The position numbers were made by a program, and so were the translations under genes. A DNA stretch of 64,000 bases from Dyadobacter frigoris. Lineage in GTDB: Bacteria > Bacteroidota > Bacteroidia > Cytophagales > Spirosomataceae. Within the stretch, counting starts at the first letter, position 1, and every line of letters starts with the position of its first letter. The notes beneath the pieces were generated by a model that did no database searches, was not told the DNA's origin, and was given only the letters and a program-made list of their open reading frames with translations. Where the stretch lies: positions 268,272-332,271 of the forward strand of contig NZ_SZVO01000005.1 in NCBI RefSeq assembly GCF_005280585.1, read 5' to 3'. Shown here one piece after another: positions 45,330 through 54,200 of the stretch.

Positions 45330-46301
45330 ATGGAACATCAAACTATGGCTCCAACGATGGCGCCTGCCAACGTGCATAAAGACATTCCAGGAAATCCTTC
45401 CACTGCGAAATCAAGTAACATCAAACTGAACGATCGAAGTAATGGAAAACCTCTTGGGCTATTGACCGAAGAAGATTGGCAATTCTGGGTAACGAACGGA
45501 TACATTGTGATTAAGGATGCCGTTCCAAAAGAGCAGGTGAAAAAGCTTGCTGATTTTCTTTGGGAATTTGAAGAAAAAGATCCAAACGATCAGGAAACCT
45601 GGTATGCGCCGCCGCGTGCAGAAATGCAGATGAAAGAACTGACGAATACCGGAATGGTTGAAGTTTATAATCATCAGTTGATGTGGAACAATCGTCAGTT
45701 CCCGAAAGTACATCAGGCATTTACAGATATTTGGGGCACAGAAAAATTGTGGGTAACAATTGATCGTGCAAATCTCAATGTTCCGTTAAGGCCTGGTTTT
45801 GATTACAAAGGTTTTATCCACTGGGATTATGATCCGGAAACAAAGCCACAAAATGTACAGGGAGTTTTGGCTTTGGCAAACCAGGACGATGAAAATATGG
45901 GTGGTTTTCAATGTATTCCTGAATTGTTCAGGACTTATGATACCTGGAAATTAACCCAGCCCGAAGACCGCAATCATTTCAAACCGGATACAACTGGTTT
46001 TGAATTGGTTAAAGTAAAAATGAACGCAGGCGATTTGTTGATTTTTAATAGCGCACAGCCACACGGTATCCGGGCAAATCGCAGTGCAAATAAAGTACGG
46101 CTGGCTCAATACATTGCAATGATGCCAGCACAGGAAGAAGATGAAGAATTGCGTCAATGGCGTATAAACTCCTGGAAAGAAAGACAAGCACCGGAAGGTT
46201 ATGCATTTCCGGGCGATCCTAGAAATTGGGAAAAAACGAAATATGAAACGGCTGAATTGTCGGAATTGGGGAAGAAATTGTTGGGGTTGGAGAAGTGGTG
46301 A
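45330..46301 (+). CDS. Phytanoyl-CoA dioxygenase (PhyH) family protein
   Basis: 323 residues. The N-terminal FWVTNGYIVIKDAVPKEQV is the usual PhyH opening. The Fe(II)/2-oxoglutarate site is seen as the HxD of FIHWDYDPETKP, the distal His of NSAQPHGIRANRS and the Arg of that segment. It hydroxylates an unknown small substrate in the cytoplasm, using O2 and 2-oxoglutarate. The gene has its own promoter box and ends at a perfect 50-bp palindrome. Its divergent AraC-type neighbour is the likely regulator. Confidence 0.88.
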   Translation: MEHQTMAPTMAPANVHKDIPGNPSTAKSSNIKLNDRSNGKPLGLLTEEDWQFWVTNGYIVIKDAVPKEQVKKLADFLWEFEEKDPNDQETWYAPPRAEMQMKELTNTGMVEVYNHQLMWNNRQFPKVHQAFTDIWGTEKLWVTIDRANLNVPLRPGFDYKGFIHWDYDPETKPQNVQGVLALANQDDENMGGFQCIPELFRTYDTWKLTQPEDRNHFKPDTTGFELVKVKMNAGDLLIFNSAQPHGIRANRSANKVRLAQYIAMMPAQEEDEELRQWRINSWKERQAPEGYAFPGDPRNWEKTKYETAELSELGKKLLGLEKW

Positions 46302-46313
46302 GAGGATATTGAT

Positions 46314-46363
46314 AATATACAAGACTGCCTTGATAAAATTTTATCAAGGCAGTCTTGTATATT
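46314..46363. terminator. Perfect 50-bp palindrome after the PhyH gene
   Basis: The 25 bases 46314-46338 are followed with no spacer by their exact reverse complement 46339-46363; the centre is GATAAAATTTTATC. In RNA this forms a hairpin with only a four-base loop. The T content around the centre and the AT-rich ends suggest a bidirectional terminator, though there is no separate T-tract. Confidence 0.75.
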
Positions 46364-46428
46364 GCCGGAAATGCAATATACATTAGCGACCCTTCTTGTA
46401 ATTTTAATTAATACCAACCCTAAATTCG

Positions 46429-47304
46429 ATGCAAAACCCTTCTACTGTAAGTGCCGGATCTCGCTTGGCATCCATGCTTTTGGATCACTTTATTATGTCA
46501 ATGATAGCCGTATCGTTTAGTATTCCGGCCATGATTTCAACCTTTTCTAACGCCTTTGAAACATCTCACGATCAGCAAGATATTGACGTTTTTGGTGGAA
46601 ACTTTTTCTTTTTTTCCTTGATTGGATTTGCACTCTATTTTTGTAAGGATGCGATAGACGCCAGAAGTCCTGGAAAAAGAATCTTAAAAACACAAGTAGT
46701 TAACAATTCAGATGGACTACCCGCCAGTCCGGTAAAGTGCATGGTAAGAAATATTTTCTGTGTTTTATGGCCAATTGAGCTTGTAGTAACGATTATAAGC
46801 CCGAGCCGCAGAATTGGTGATTTTGTAGCAGGGACAAAAGTTGTACCCTTTGAAAATGAGAGCGCATATAAACCAGATTATTCAAAATTAGGGCTGAGTG
46901 TCATTCTGGCGTACGGCATTATGATCGCAGTTTCTTATCCGTTTATTGTATTAAATGAATCTTTTAAACCCAAAACGATTCAATATGTTAAGGAATCTTT
47001 CAACCAAGCGGAAAGCACGAATTTAGATAAAGTAATCTCGGACAGTTTACACATCAAATCTGATAGCAAAGTTTACGACAAGATTGAAGGGGAAGACCTC
47101 AAATTTATCTCAGTTATCGTGAACCTTGATGATAATCTGTTGAGCAATGACTCTGATTACAATAATCTCAAATCAAAATTTATACCCGTTCTGGCGAATG
47201 TACATCCTGATAGCACTTTCGTGGGTCGAATTCAGTTTGTCTACAAAACAGAAAATTCCATGCAAACAAGGGTTGAAAATTATGATTGGAGATCTGAAAA
47301 ATGA
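46429..47304 (+). CDS. RDD-family membrane protein
   Basis: 291 residues. The RDD signature SAGSRLASMLLDHFIMSMI opens the first membrane helix, and a second hydrophobic segment (FFFFSLIGFALYFCKDAIDA-RSPGKR) carries the usual basic/aspartate pair. Two to three further hydrophobic segments follow. The last 110 residues form a soluble domain of no known type. RDD proteins are of unclear function; some are thought to be transporters. Not linked to its neighbours in any obvious way. Confidence 0.8.
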   Translation: MQNPSTVSAGSRLASMLLDHFIMSMIAVSFSIPAMISTFSNAFETSHDQQDIDVFGGNFFFFSLIGFALYFCKDAIDARSPGKRILKTQVVNNSDGLPASPVKCMVRNIFCVLWPIELVVTIISPSRRIGDFVAGTKVVPFENESAYKPDYSKLGLSVILAYGIMIAVSYPFIVLNESFKPKTIQYVKESFNQAESTNLDKVISDSLHIKSDSKVYDKIEGEDLKFISVIVNLDDNLLSNDSDYNNLKSKFIPVLANVHPDSTFVGRIQFVYKTENSMQTRVENYDWRSEK

Positions 47305-47387
47305 TAATTGAAAATTAACGTTAATTCAAACAAAATACCTAACTTGATTAAAACAGCTTATCGAACGTCTAAATTTTCAAAATATCA

Positions 47388-47582
47388 ATGAAAGTTAAAT
47401 ACGATAAAGAAACCGATATTTTATATATCAAGTTGAGTGACTTGGCAATTGCAGAATCAGATATTGATAAAAAAGGCGTAATTCTTGATTATACTGCTGA
47501 TGGACAACTAGCCGGAATCGAAATATTAGAAGCATCAAAATCCACAATTCAGCCTTCAAAAGTTGAATACGAATCTGTTTAA
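47388..47582 (+). CDS. DUF2283 small protein
   Basis: 64 residues with the DUF2283 pattern: MKVKYDKETDILYIKLSD, then GVILDYTADGQLAGIEILEAS. It is a compact beta-rich cytoplasmic protein. Members are often found near toxin-antitoxin genes, but no partner is seen here. Function unknown. Confidence 0.85.
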   Translation: MKVKYDKETDILYIKLSDLAIAESDIDKKGVILDYTADGQLAGIEILEASKSTIQPSKVEYESV

Positions 47583-47774
47583 AGCTATCCTTCCCGACTC
47601 GATCCAGTCGGGAATTTAGACTATATCCCAGAATAAATCCGCTGGTGCTTTGTAAATTCTCTTCACAAAGCCGGATAAATCAAATTTCAGTCACAAATAG
47701 TTAATCCATATTGGGAATTATTTATTCCTGTGACCGTTCTTTGTATAAACTATTGATTCAGTAAAAACATCAAA

Positions 47775-48587
47775 ATGTCAGATATTAAGCTGGTTGCAAC
47801 CGATATGGATGGTACGCTTCTCAATTCGAAGCATGAGTTAAGTGATTCTTTTTTGCCTGTTTTCAGAAAATTAAAGGATCAGGGAATCATTTTTGTCGCA
47901 GCAAGCGGTAGACAATATTACAATCTTTTGAAAACGCTGGATGAAGTAAAAGACGAGGTCATTTTTGCTGCGGAAAATGGGAGTTATGTTGTTTATCAAA
48001 ACGAAGAAATTCATGTTCAGGATATGGATCATCAGATCGTGAAAGATCTTATCGTTAAATCCAGAAGTATCGGCGGAACTTACGCGGTCATTTGTGGCAA
48101 GAAAAAAGCGTACGTAGAAAGCAATGAACCGGAATTTATCGATCACCTGAAATTATATTTTGAGAGATATGAAGTTGTTGAAGATCTGTTAAAAGTAAAG
48201 GACGACCAGTTTCTGAAATTTACATTATGCGATCTGGCTGGTTCAGAAGGTAATAGTTATCCACATTATAAATATTTGCAGGACACACTTCAAGTAAAAG
48301 TTTCCGGGCCTATCTGGCTGGATATTTCTCACAAACAAGCCAATAAGGGAAAGGCAATGGAAGTTTTGCAGGCGAAATTTGGCGTGACTTTTGAAGAAAC
48401 TATGGTTTTTGGCGATTATTTCAATGATCTTGAAATGCTTCAAAAAGGCTATTATTCTTATGCGATGGCTAACGCGCATCCGGATATCAAAAACGTCGCC
48501 CGGTTTATTGCCAAAAGTAATGATGAAAATGGCGTCGTGGAAGTGCTTTCAGCTTTGGTTGATCATACCATTACTACAGAAGAATAA
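47775..48587 (+). CDS. HAD-family Cof-type sugar phosphatase
   Basis: 270 residues. Motif I is VATDMDGTLLNSKH (nucleophile Asp), motif II is AASGRQYY, and motif IV is VFGDYFNDLEML, with a type IIB cap between. This is the Cof/YidA group, which dephosphorylates sugar phosphates or nucleotides such as flavin precursors in the cytoplasm, using Mg2+. A terminator follows directly. Substrate not fixed by sequence. Confidence 0.92.
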   Translation: MSDIKLVATDMDGTLLNSKHELSDSFLPVFRKLKDQGIIFVAASGRQYYNLLKTLDEVKDEVIFAAENGSYVVYQNEEIHVQDMDHQIVKDLIVKSRSIGGTYAVICGKKKAYVESNEPEFIDHLKLYFERYEVVEDLLKVKDDQFLKFTLCDLAGSEGNSYPHYKYLQDTLQVKVSGPIWLDISHKQANKGKAMEVLQAKFGVTFEETMVFGDYFNDLEMLQKGYYSYAMANAHPDIKNVARFIAKSNDENGVVEVLSALVDHTITTEE

Positions 48588-48604
48588 AATTATTTTGCAA
48601 TAAA

Positions 48605-48663
48605 AATCCGTCAGATTCAGCCAGGTTTGATTAAGCTCAACTACTGAATCTGATGGATTTTTT
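48605..48663 (+). terminator. Rho-independent terminator after the HAD gene
   Basis: ATCCGTCAGATTCAG and CTGAATCTGATGGAT pair across a loop of about 24 nt, followed by TTTTTT. It also faces the end of the convergent SDR gene. Confidence 0.8.
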
Positions 48664-48681
48664 ATTTGTTAAAAATGATAA

Positions 48682-49422
48682 TTAATTTGGATTCATTGCT
48701 GCCAAAGCTTCTGCCGGTGATGCGTGAAATAATTCAAAGATCTGAGCAGTTCTTCCTACATGGATTTCATAGGTGTCAGTTTCCAGTGCATTGATCAAAT
48801 CTTCTGCTACAATAACTGGCGATATTCCATTGGCTCCTCCGATTTCCTGAGAAAAATCGGTGTTAACCAAAGGCGGCATTAATTCAAAAACTTTGATACT
48901 TGTCGATTTAGCCAAAGCAATCCTAAGCGACTGGCTATAAGAATGTAAAGCTGCTTTTGTAGCTCCGTACGTTGCCATCACATGATTTGGCACAAAAGCT
49001 ACAATGCTGGAAACATTAACAATCGCCGCTTCTTTCTGTGCACCCAGCAATGAAAGTAATTTTTCATTAATCCGAAGTATCGAAAGATAGTTTGTAAGCA
49101 TTTCTTCTCCTGCTTTTTGGAAAATATCTGCTTTTTCTGCCAGCTTGGAAAGATTAGCTTTTCCTGCATTATTGATCACCATGTTAAGTGTTGGGAAATC
49201 TTTTGTCAACGTTTCAATCAACTTATCCACATCTTCCTCTATTGTGACATCATAAGCAAATCCTACCACATCCGGCAGTTTCGATAAAGCATTTTTCAGT
49301 CTTGTTTCGTCTCTTCCCGTTATAATTACTTTGTTTCCTTTTTCTGACAACAATTTGGCAATTTCAAAACCAATTCCTGCACTTCCGCCTGTGATTAAAA
49401 CCGTATTATTTATCGTTTTCAT
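48682..49422 (-). CDS. SDR-family oxidoreductase
   Basis: 246 residues. TGGSAGIG (residues 11-18), NNAG, and the catalytic Tyr-Lys in ATYGATKAALHSYSQSLR are all in place. It resembles DltE-type reductases, as does the SDR at 42586, but the two are not close copies. The start codon is 17 bp from a TetR-type operator, so it is probably repressed by a TetR protein encoded elsewhere and induced by a small hydrophobic compound. It is monocistronic. Confidence 0.88.
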   Translation of the reverse strand: MKTINNTVLITGGSAGIGFEIAKLLSEKGNKVIITGRDETRLKNALSKLPDVVGFAYDVTIEEDVDKLIETLTKDFPTLNMVINNAGKANLSKLAEKADIFQKAGEEMLTNYLSILRINEKLLSLLGAQKEAAIVNVSSIVAFVPNHVMATYGATKAALHSYSQSLRIALAKSTSIKVFELMPPLVNTDFSQEIGGANGISPVIVAEDLINALETDTYEIHVGRTAQIFELFHASPAEALAAMNPN

Positions 49423-49438
49423 TTTTATTAATTTTAGT

Positions 49439-49460
49439 TATATACTGATCGGTATATATA
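49439..49460. promoter_or_regulatory. TetR-type operator 1 upstream of the SDR gene
   Basis: TATATACTGATCGGTATATA is a near-perfect palindrome (centre GATC, one mismatched pair) of the ACCGATCGGT type used by many TetR-family repressors. It is 17 bp upstream of the SDR start codon. Confidence 0.6.
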
Positions 49461-49536
49461 GATTCAAAAAATAATGTCAGCCCTGAATTTTGAAATATTT
49501 GGTTTTGTAATCGCTTCAAGAATAACACTGTAAAAA

Positions 49537-49551
49537 TATACCGATTGGTAT
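49537..49551. promoter_or_regulatory. TetR-type operator 2 upstream of the SDR gene
   Basis: TATACCGATTGGTAT is a second copy of the same palindrome (ACCGATTGGT), about 95 bp further upstream. Two sites in one spacer make chance unlikely. No tetR gene lies in the window. Confidence 0.55.
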
Positions 49552-49626
49552 TATAATGCAAGAATTCGAGGAGAAATATTTTTGAATTGGTGGATGATTG
49601 AATTTCGTTGCCCAGAAAATAAATTT

Positions 49627-49672
49627 TCCAGGGAATAAATTCCCTGGCTACAATGTAGGCCGTGCCTACGGC
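49627..49672. repeat. Palindromic repeat element (CCAGGGAATAAATTCCCTGG)
   Basis: CCAGGGAATAAATTCCCTGG is followed by a second palindrome GTAGGCCGTGCCTAC. The pair has the form of the other REP doublets in the window. It sits in the otherwise non-coding 49552-49680. Confidence 0.6.
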
Positions 49673-49681
49673 ATTTGTTAA

Positions 49682-49710
49682 AAAAAAGCCCGATTCATCA
49701 GAATCGGGCC
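49682..49710 (-). terminator. Rho-independent terminator, reverse strand
   Basis: On the reverse strand GCCCGATTC pairs with GAATCGGGC around TGAT and is followed by seven T. It belongs to the decayed sorbosone-dehydrogenase gene. Confidence 0.88.
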
Positions 49711-49739
49711 AATCTATTTTATTCCTCAAAGCTAATTCC

Positions 49740-49971
49740 TTATTTGGCACTTACCCTCCAGATTGTGTTTCCTGAATCATCATTCACCAACAATGAACCA
49801 TCTTCCAAAACAGCAATTCCAACAGGACGACCGTAAACTTTATCTTCATTTTCAATAAAACCAGTTAAAAAATCTTCCGGTTTTTTTTCGACAGATTTAG
49901 TAGCAAACGGAGTAGGTAAATAATATAACTCCCGCAAGTGTGCAGAGCGTTATAAAGTGAATCTTTTTCAT
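49740..49971 (-). pseudogene. Sorbosone/glucose dehydrogenase remnant with internal deletion
   Basis: From ATG 49971 the sequence encodes a signal peptide start (MKKIHFITLCTLAGVILFTY) and then a stop. In another frame immediately downstream comes the C-terminal end typical of PQQ-type sorbosone dehydrogenases: KPEDFLTGFIENEDKVYGRP, GIAVLEDGSLLVNDDSGNTI, WRVSAK. Several hundred codons between the two are missing. The terminator is retained. It is a deleted relative of the intact gene at 58621 or of a related enzyme. Confidence 0.8.
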
Positions 49972-49996
49972 AAGTCAGTTTTATGTCTTAAAAAAC

Positions 49997-50030
49997 AAAA
50001 GCATCAGCCATGATTCCGGCCGATGCTTTT
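49997..50030. terminator. Rho-independent terminator at the end of the serine hydrolase gene
   Basis: AAAAGCATCAGCC and GGCCGATGCTTTT form a stem with an eight-base loop. A/T runs on both sides allow use in either direction. It lies about 40 bp after the reverse-strand serine hydrolase gene. Confidence 0.85.
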
Positions 50031-50068
50031 AATGCACCAAATAATAATGCCAACGATATATTAACAAA

Positions 50069-51661
50069 TCAACTCATTAATTTTCCTTTCAAAACAGGTC
50101 TTACGTCTTTCGTTTTCCCCAGTATCGCCAGACTACGCATAAATTCTGTTTCAATTCCTCCTTCATCAAACCGGCATTTTACGACTTCATAATGCGCAGA
50201 TTCAATAAAACGCCAGGTCATTTCGAAAGTTTTATCATCCGTCCAGGCACCGCTTGCAGCAATTTTTGTTTTTGTCTCACCCGGAATAATCGTTGCTGTA
50301 AGTTTCAGAGGAACAATATTTAAATCGGTAGTGCCGATTTTCCACTTATTAATTCCACAGCTGATCACATGTTCGCCCTGTGCGTCTTTCATTTTAAAAT
50401 CGCAGCCATCTTCTTTGAAAGTCAATGAAACGGCACTAACGGCCAGGGAATTTTCTACTATACCAAAACTTTTACCGCTTATCGTACTAGCCAGTTGCGA
50501 AGTTGATTTTCCCTTTTCCAAAGGCACGGCAAGTGTCGCTAGTTTTTGTTTTAATTGTCCGGTAACCTGTTTGTCGGCGGGTAGTGCTGCACTTTTCACC
50601 CCAGGCAAAATATGATTCCAGACCTGATCCAAAATCCCCTGCATATCACCTGTTTCACTGGTGATGGCTATAACAAGATCCTCTTTGGGTAAAACAATGC
50701 AATACTGACCGTAAGCTCCATCGCCACGATATCCATCATGTCTGCAACGCCAGAATTGATATCCATACCCTTGAAGCCAGTCATTTTCTTCTTTTTTCCG
50801 GGATCCACCTTTCGACTGAACTTCAAAACTGGTAGCATCTTTTATCCAGTCTTCTGCAATTATGCGTTTCCCGTTCCAGATACCTTTCTGCAAGTACAAT
50901 TGCCCGAATTTGGCGATATCCTCCGTTTTTAAACGCAAACCCCAGCCGCCGGTATTAATTCCGCCTGGATCTACTTCCCAATCTGCGCCTTCAATATTTA
51001 ATGGTTTAAACAGTCTTGGCGTTAAATATGCCAAAACTGTTTGTCCGGTTAATTTTTGAACAATGGCAGATAACATATAAGTCGCGCCGCTGTTATAAAC
51101 AAAAAATGACCCAGGCTCATGGTCTACCGGTAACGCAAGAAAACTTTTCACCCAATTGGTTTCTGCCGAATTTCTCAAAGATGGTGTGCTGTCCGTATCA
51201 TGACCGGTTGACATGGTCAATAAATCCTTCACACGCATCGCAGCCAGATTTGCACTGATTGTTGCAGGAACATCCTTTGGAAAGAAAGAAACCACTTTAT
51301 CTTCTACTTTTAATTTTCCTTCCGCAACCGCCAGACCAACTGCCGTTGACGTAAAACTTTTGCTCAGCGAATAAAGCGTATGTTTCAAATCCGGTGCATA
51401 AGGTCCCCACCAGCCTTCTGCCACTACATTTCCATGGCGCACCACCATGATACTATGCAAATTCAGCTTATCTGTTTCAACCGCATTTACAAAATCCAGA
51501 ATTCCCGAAGACGCGACACCTTGTGCTTCCGGCAAACTTCTTGGCAATTGTAATCCCGGAACTTTGGCCGCCCAGGATGACATAGGAAGCTGACTGATCA
51601 GCCCGATCGAAAGGGCGCCAAAACCTAATTTTTCTAAAAAATCTCTACGATTTAGTACCAT
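50069..51661 (-). CDS. Serine hydrolase of the beta-lactamase/class C PBP fold, probable Tat substrate
   Basis: 530 residues. The N-terminus NRRDFLEKLGFGALSIGLIS has the twin arginine and hydrophobic stretch of a Tat signal, so the protein is exported folded. The catalytic serine is in LYSLSKSFTST (S-x-x-K), with the YNS motif in FFVYNSGATYML and a later HDGYRGDGAYGQY segment. After the roughly 350-residue hydrolase domain comes a beta-rich C-terminal domain of about 150 residues. It is an esterase, peptidase or beta-lactamase-like enzyme in the periplasm; substrate unknown. Confidence 0.9.
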   Translation of the reverse strand: MVLNRRDFLEKLGFGALSIGLISQLPMSSWAAKVPGLQLPRSLPEAQGVASSGILDFVNAVETDKLNLHSIMVVRHGNVVAEGWWGPYAPDLKHTLYSLSKSFTSTAVGLAVAEGKLKVEDKVVSFFPKDVPATISANLAAMRVKDLLTMSTGHDTDSTPSLRNSAETNWVKSFLALPVDHEPGSFFVYNSGATYMLSAIVQKLTGQTVLAYLTPRLFKPLNIEGADWEVDPGGINTGGWGLRLKTEDIAKFGQLYLQKGIWNGKRIIAEDWIKDATSFEVQSKGGSRKKEENDWLQGYGYQFWRCRHDGYRGDGAYGQYCIVLPKEDLVIAITSETGDMQGILDQVWNHILPGVKSAALPADKQVTGQLKQKLATLAVPLEKGKSTSQLASTISGKSFGIVENSLAVSAVSLTFKEDGCDFKMKDAQGEHVISCGINKWKIGTTDLNIVPLKLTATIIPGETKTKIAASGAWTDDKTFEMTWRFIESAHYEVVKCRFDEGGIETEFMRSLAILGKTKDVRPVLKGKLMS

Positions 51662-51765
51662 GGTTTCAGGAAAGTAATGTCTGATTGATATTGGTTTTCA
51701 ATGGTTTAGTATATTCTCAAAACGATGATTTTCGAGGTATCCAAAGATGGTAGCTGGCTTATTGG

Positions 51766-51773
51766 TATATTTG
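51766..51773 (+). promoter_or_regulatory. Bacteroidota -7 promoter box (TATATTTG)
   Basis: TATATTTG matches TAnnTTTG, 43 bp upstream of the helicase start codon. Confidence 0.5.
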
Positions 51774-51816
51774 CACCGGCCTTTGCAGCCTTTTATCTTA
51801 ACAATACAAAAATCAT

Positions 51817-52959
51817 ATGTCTTTCAAAACGCTCGGTTTATCCGAACCTTTATTAAAAACCATAGCAGAACAAAATTATACTCAACCGTATCCGATTCAG
51901 CAGGAAGCAATTCCGGCAATTCTGGCGGGAAAGGATATTTTGGGAATCGCTAAAACAGGTTCGGGGAAAACCGCAAGTTTTGTTTTGCCGATTCTCGAAA
52001 TGTTTCAGACCAAAAGCGCTCCCAAAAACCGTTTTATTACCGCACTGGTTTTAGTACCAACCAGAGAACTTGCCGTTCAGATTGGTGTAGTATTTCAAAC
52101 TTTTGGAGAAAAAATGCCGAGAAAAGTAAAGTCTCTGGCTGTATATGGCGGCGTTTCCATTAATCCACAGATGATGGCTTTGCAAGGCGTTGAAATTTTG
52201 ATCGCTACCCCCGGAAGATTACTGGATTTATTATCTTCAAAAGCACTGAACATTACAGAAACAGAAATTCTGGTTTTGGATGAAGCGGATAAAATGCTAA
52301 ATCTGGGCTTTGCGGATGAAATGAAGGATATCTTTTTTCTTCTTCCCAAAAAGCGTCAGAGCATTTTGTTTTCTGCAACGTTGGGTGATGAAGTTGAAAA
52401 AATCCATAAAAGTATTCTGAGAAATCCGGTTACAATTGAAATTGAGGAAGAAGAGCAAAATCTTGATCTGATCAAACAAAGCGGCTATTTCGTTGACCCG
52501 GAAAGAAAAGGCCCGTTGTTGCGTTACCTAATTAAAAAGGGGGAAATGAAGCAGGTTCTTGTTTTTGTTTCTTCAACCAGAACGGCAGATAATCTTGTTG
52601 AAAAGTTATCAAAAAACGGAATTCAGGCAGCTGCAATGCACAGCAAGAAAAGCCAGGGTGCAAGAACTGAGGTTTTGAATAAATTTAAATCCGGAAAACT
52701 GACCGTTATGGTCGCGACGGATTTGGTTTCCAGAGGTATTGATATCCAGTTTTTACCCTACGTTATCAACTTTGAATTGCCCCGTTCGCCAAAAGATTAT
52801 ATCCACCGTATAGGCCGCACAGGGCGCGCCGAAGCAACCGGCGAGGCCATTTCCCTGATCATTCCGGAAGATGCGCATCATTGGAAAATTATCCAGAAAA
52901 AAATGGGCAAGCGGGTAGAGATGACGGAAACTTTTGATCTGGAATTGATGGGATTTTAA
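51817..52959 (+). CDS. DEAD-box RNA helicase
   Basis: 380 residues. The Q motif (FKTLGLSEPLLKTIAEQNYTQ then PYPIQQEAIP), Walker A AKTGSGKT, DEAD in LVLDEADKMLNLGF, SAT in LFSATLG, and HRIGRTGRAEATGEA are all present. It lacks the basic C-terminal extension of RhlE or CsdA homologues, so it is a minimal helicase core. It unwinds RNA with ATP in the cytoplasm, perhaps in ribosome assembly or cold adaptation. It stands alone. Confidence 0.94.
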   Translation: MSFKTLGLSEPLLKTIAEQNYTQPYPIQQEAIPAILAGKDILGIAKTGSGKTASFVLPILEMFQTKSAPKNRFITALVLVPTRELAVQIGVVFQTFGEKMPRKVKSLAVYGGVSINPQMMALQGVEILIATPGRLLDLLSSKALNITETEILVLDEADKMLNLGFADEMKDIFFLLPKKRQSILFSATLGDEVEKIHKSILRNPVTIEIEEEEQNLDLIKQSGYFVDPERKGPLLRYLIKKGEMKQVLVFVSSTRTADNLVEKLSKNGIQAAAMHSKKSQGARTEVLNKFKSGKLTVMVATDLVSRGIDIQFLPYVINFELPRSPKDYIHRIGRTGRAEATGEAISLIIPEDAHHWKIIQKKMGKRVEMTETFDLELMGF

Positions 52960-53054
52960 TCTCACAGGAGAGAGCAGGAAGGTTTATCAAATGCCTCACC
53001 TAATTTTACGTCCGGATAAATTACATTGTCCGTCAATTTTAATAATTTTCAATT

Positions 53055-54194
53055 ATGGAAAGACGTAAAGTTCTGGGAATATTACTTACGGGAAGTGCAT
53101 TATCCAATGTTTGGGCATCAGAATCTGATTCTGCTAAAATTGATAAAAAAGACCTCCTGAAGTCGCTCAGACTTGCTAATGACTACTTTGTGAAAAAGTG
53201 GCCTGATACCGGAAAATCCATTATTACAAACCGTGAACGTCCAAGTAATATATGGACACGGGCCGTTTATTACGAAGGTTTGATGGCACTTTATAACATA
53301 GATCCACAAAAAAGCTATTACGATTACGCAGTTTCCTGGGGTGAAAATCATAAATGGGGATTAAGAAATGGTATTCAAACCCGAAATGGTGACGACCAAT
53401 GCTGCGGTCAAACTTACATTGATCTTTACCTGATCGATAAAAAAGAAGAGCGGATTAAAGATATCAAGGCTTCCATAGATCTCATGGTTAATTCAGAAAA
53501 AGTCAGCGACTGGACCTGGATTGATGCTTTGCAAATGGCTATACCTGTTTATGCTAAACTGGGTACTATCTACAAAGACGACCGTTATTTTGAAAAAATG
53601 TATGCGCTTTACACACATACAAAAACCAAAGAAGGCGGAACGGGTTTGTACAATCCGGAAGAAAAATTATAGTGGAGGGATAAGGACTTTTTGCCTCCTT
53701 ACAAAACTCCTGCCGGCAAAAATTGTTATTGGTCGCGCGGGAATGGATGGATTGTTGCTGCACTTGTCCGAGTGTTGGATATCATGCCAAAAACTGCACC
53801 TCATCGCTCTGAATATGAAAAAATGCTGCTTGATATGTTGGCCGCAGTGGCTCCACTGCAACGTGCGGACGGTTACTGGAATGTAAGTTTGACAGATCCA
53901 ACTGATTTTGGCGGAAAAGAATTGAGCGGAACCGCGTTGTTTATTTACGGAATGGCCTGGGCAATTAATAACGGTTTAGTCAAAAATAAAACATACAATC
54001 CGGCTATTGTAAAATCCTGGAACGCACTGCAAACGGAATCACTCCACGAAGATGGTTTTCTGGGATTCGTACAGGGCACCGGCAAAGAGCCAAAAGACGG
54101 ACAACCCGTAACCTATACCAGTAAACCCGATTTTGAAGATTACGGATTAGGATGCTTTTTGCTTGCCGGAAGCGAGATTTACAAAATGCAATAG
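53055..54194 (+). pseudogene. GH88/GH105 unsaturated uronyl hydrolase split by an in-frame TAG
   Basis: One frame runs through both halves. Codon 206 (53670-53672) is TAG, and the sequence reads NPEEKL-stop-WRDKDFLPPYKTPAGKN. Related enzymes have a tryptophan pair at this spot, so TGG to TAG is the simplest change. Before it lie an export signal (RKVLGILLTGSALSNVWA) and the catalytic aspartate in DWTWIDALQMAIPVYAKLG. After it lie YWSRGNGWIVAALVRVLDIM and GYWNVSLTDPTDFGGKELSG. All other motifs are intact and there are no further stops, so the loss is recent, or the base is a sequencing error. Full length would be 379 residues. A GntR gene follows, convergent. Confidence 0.88.
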
Positions 54195-54200
54195 TCAGGA

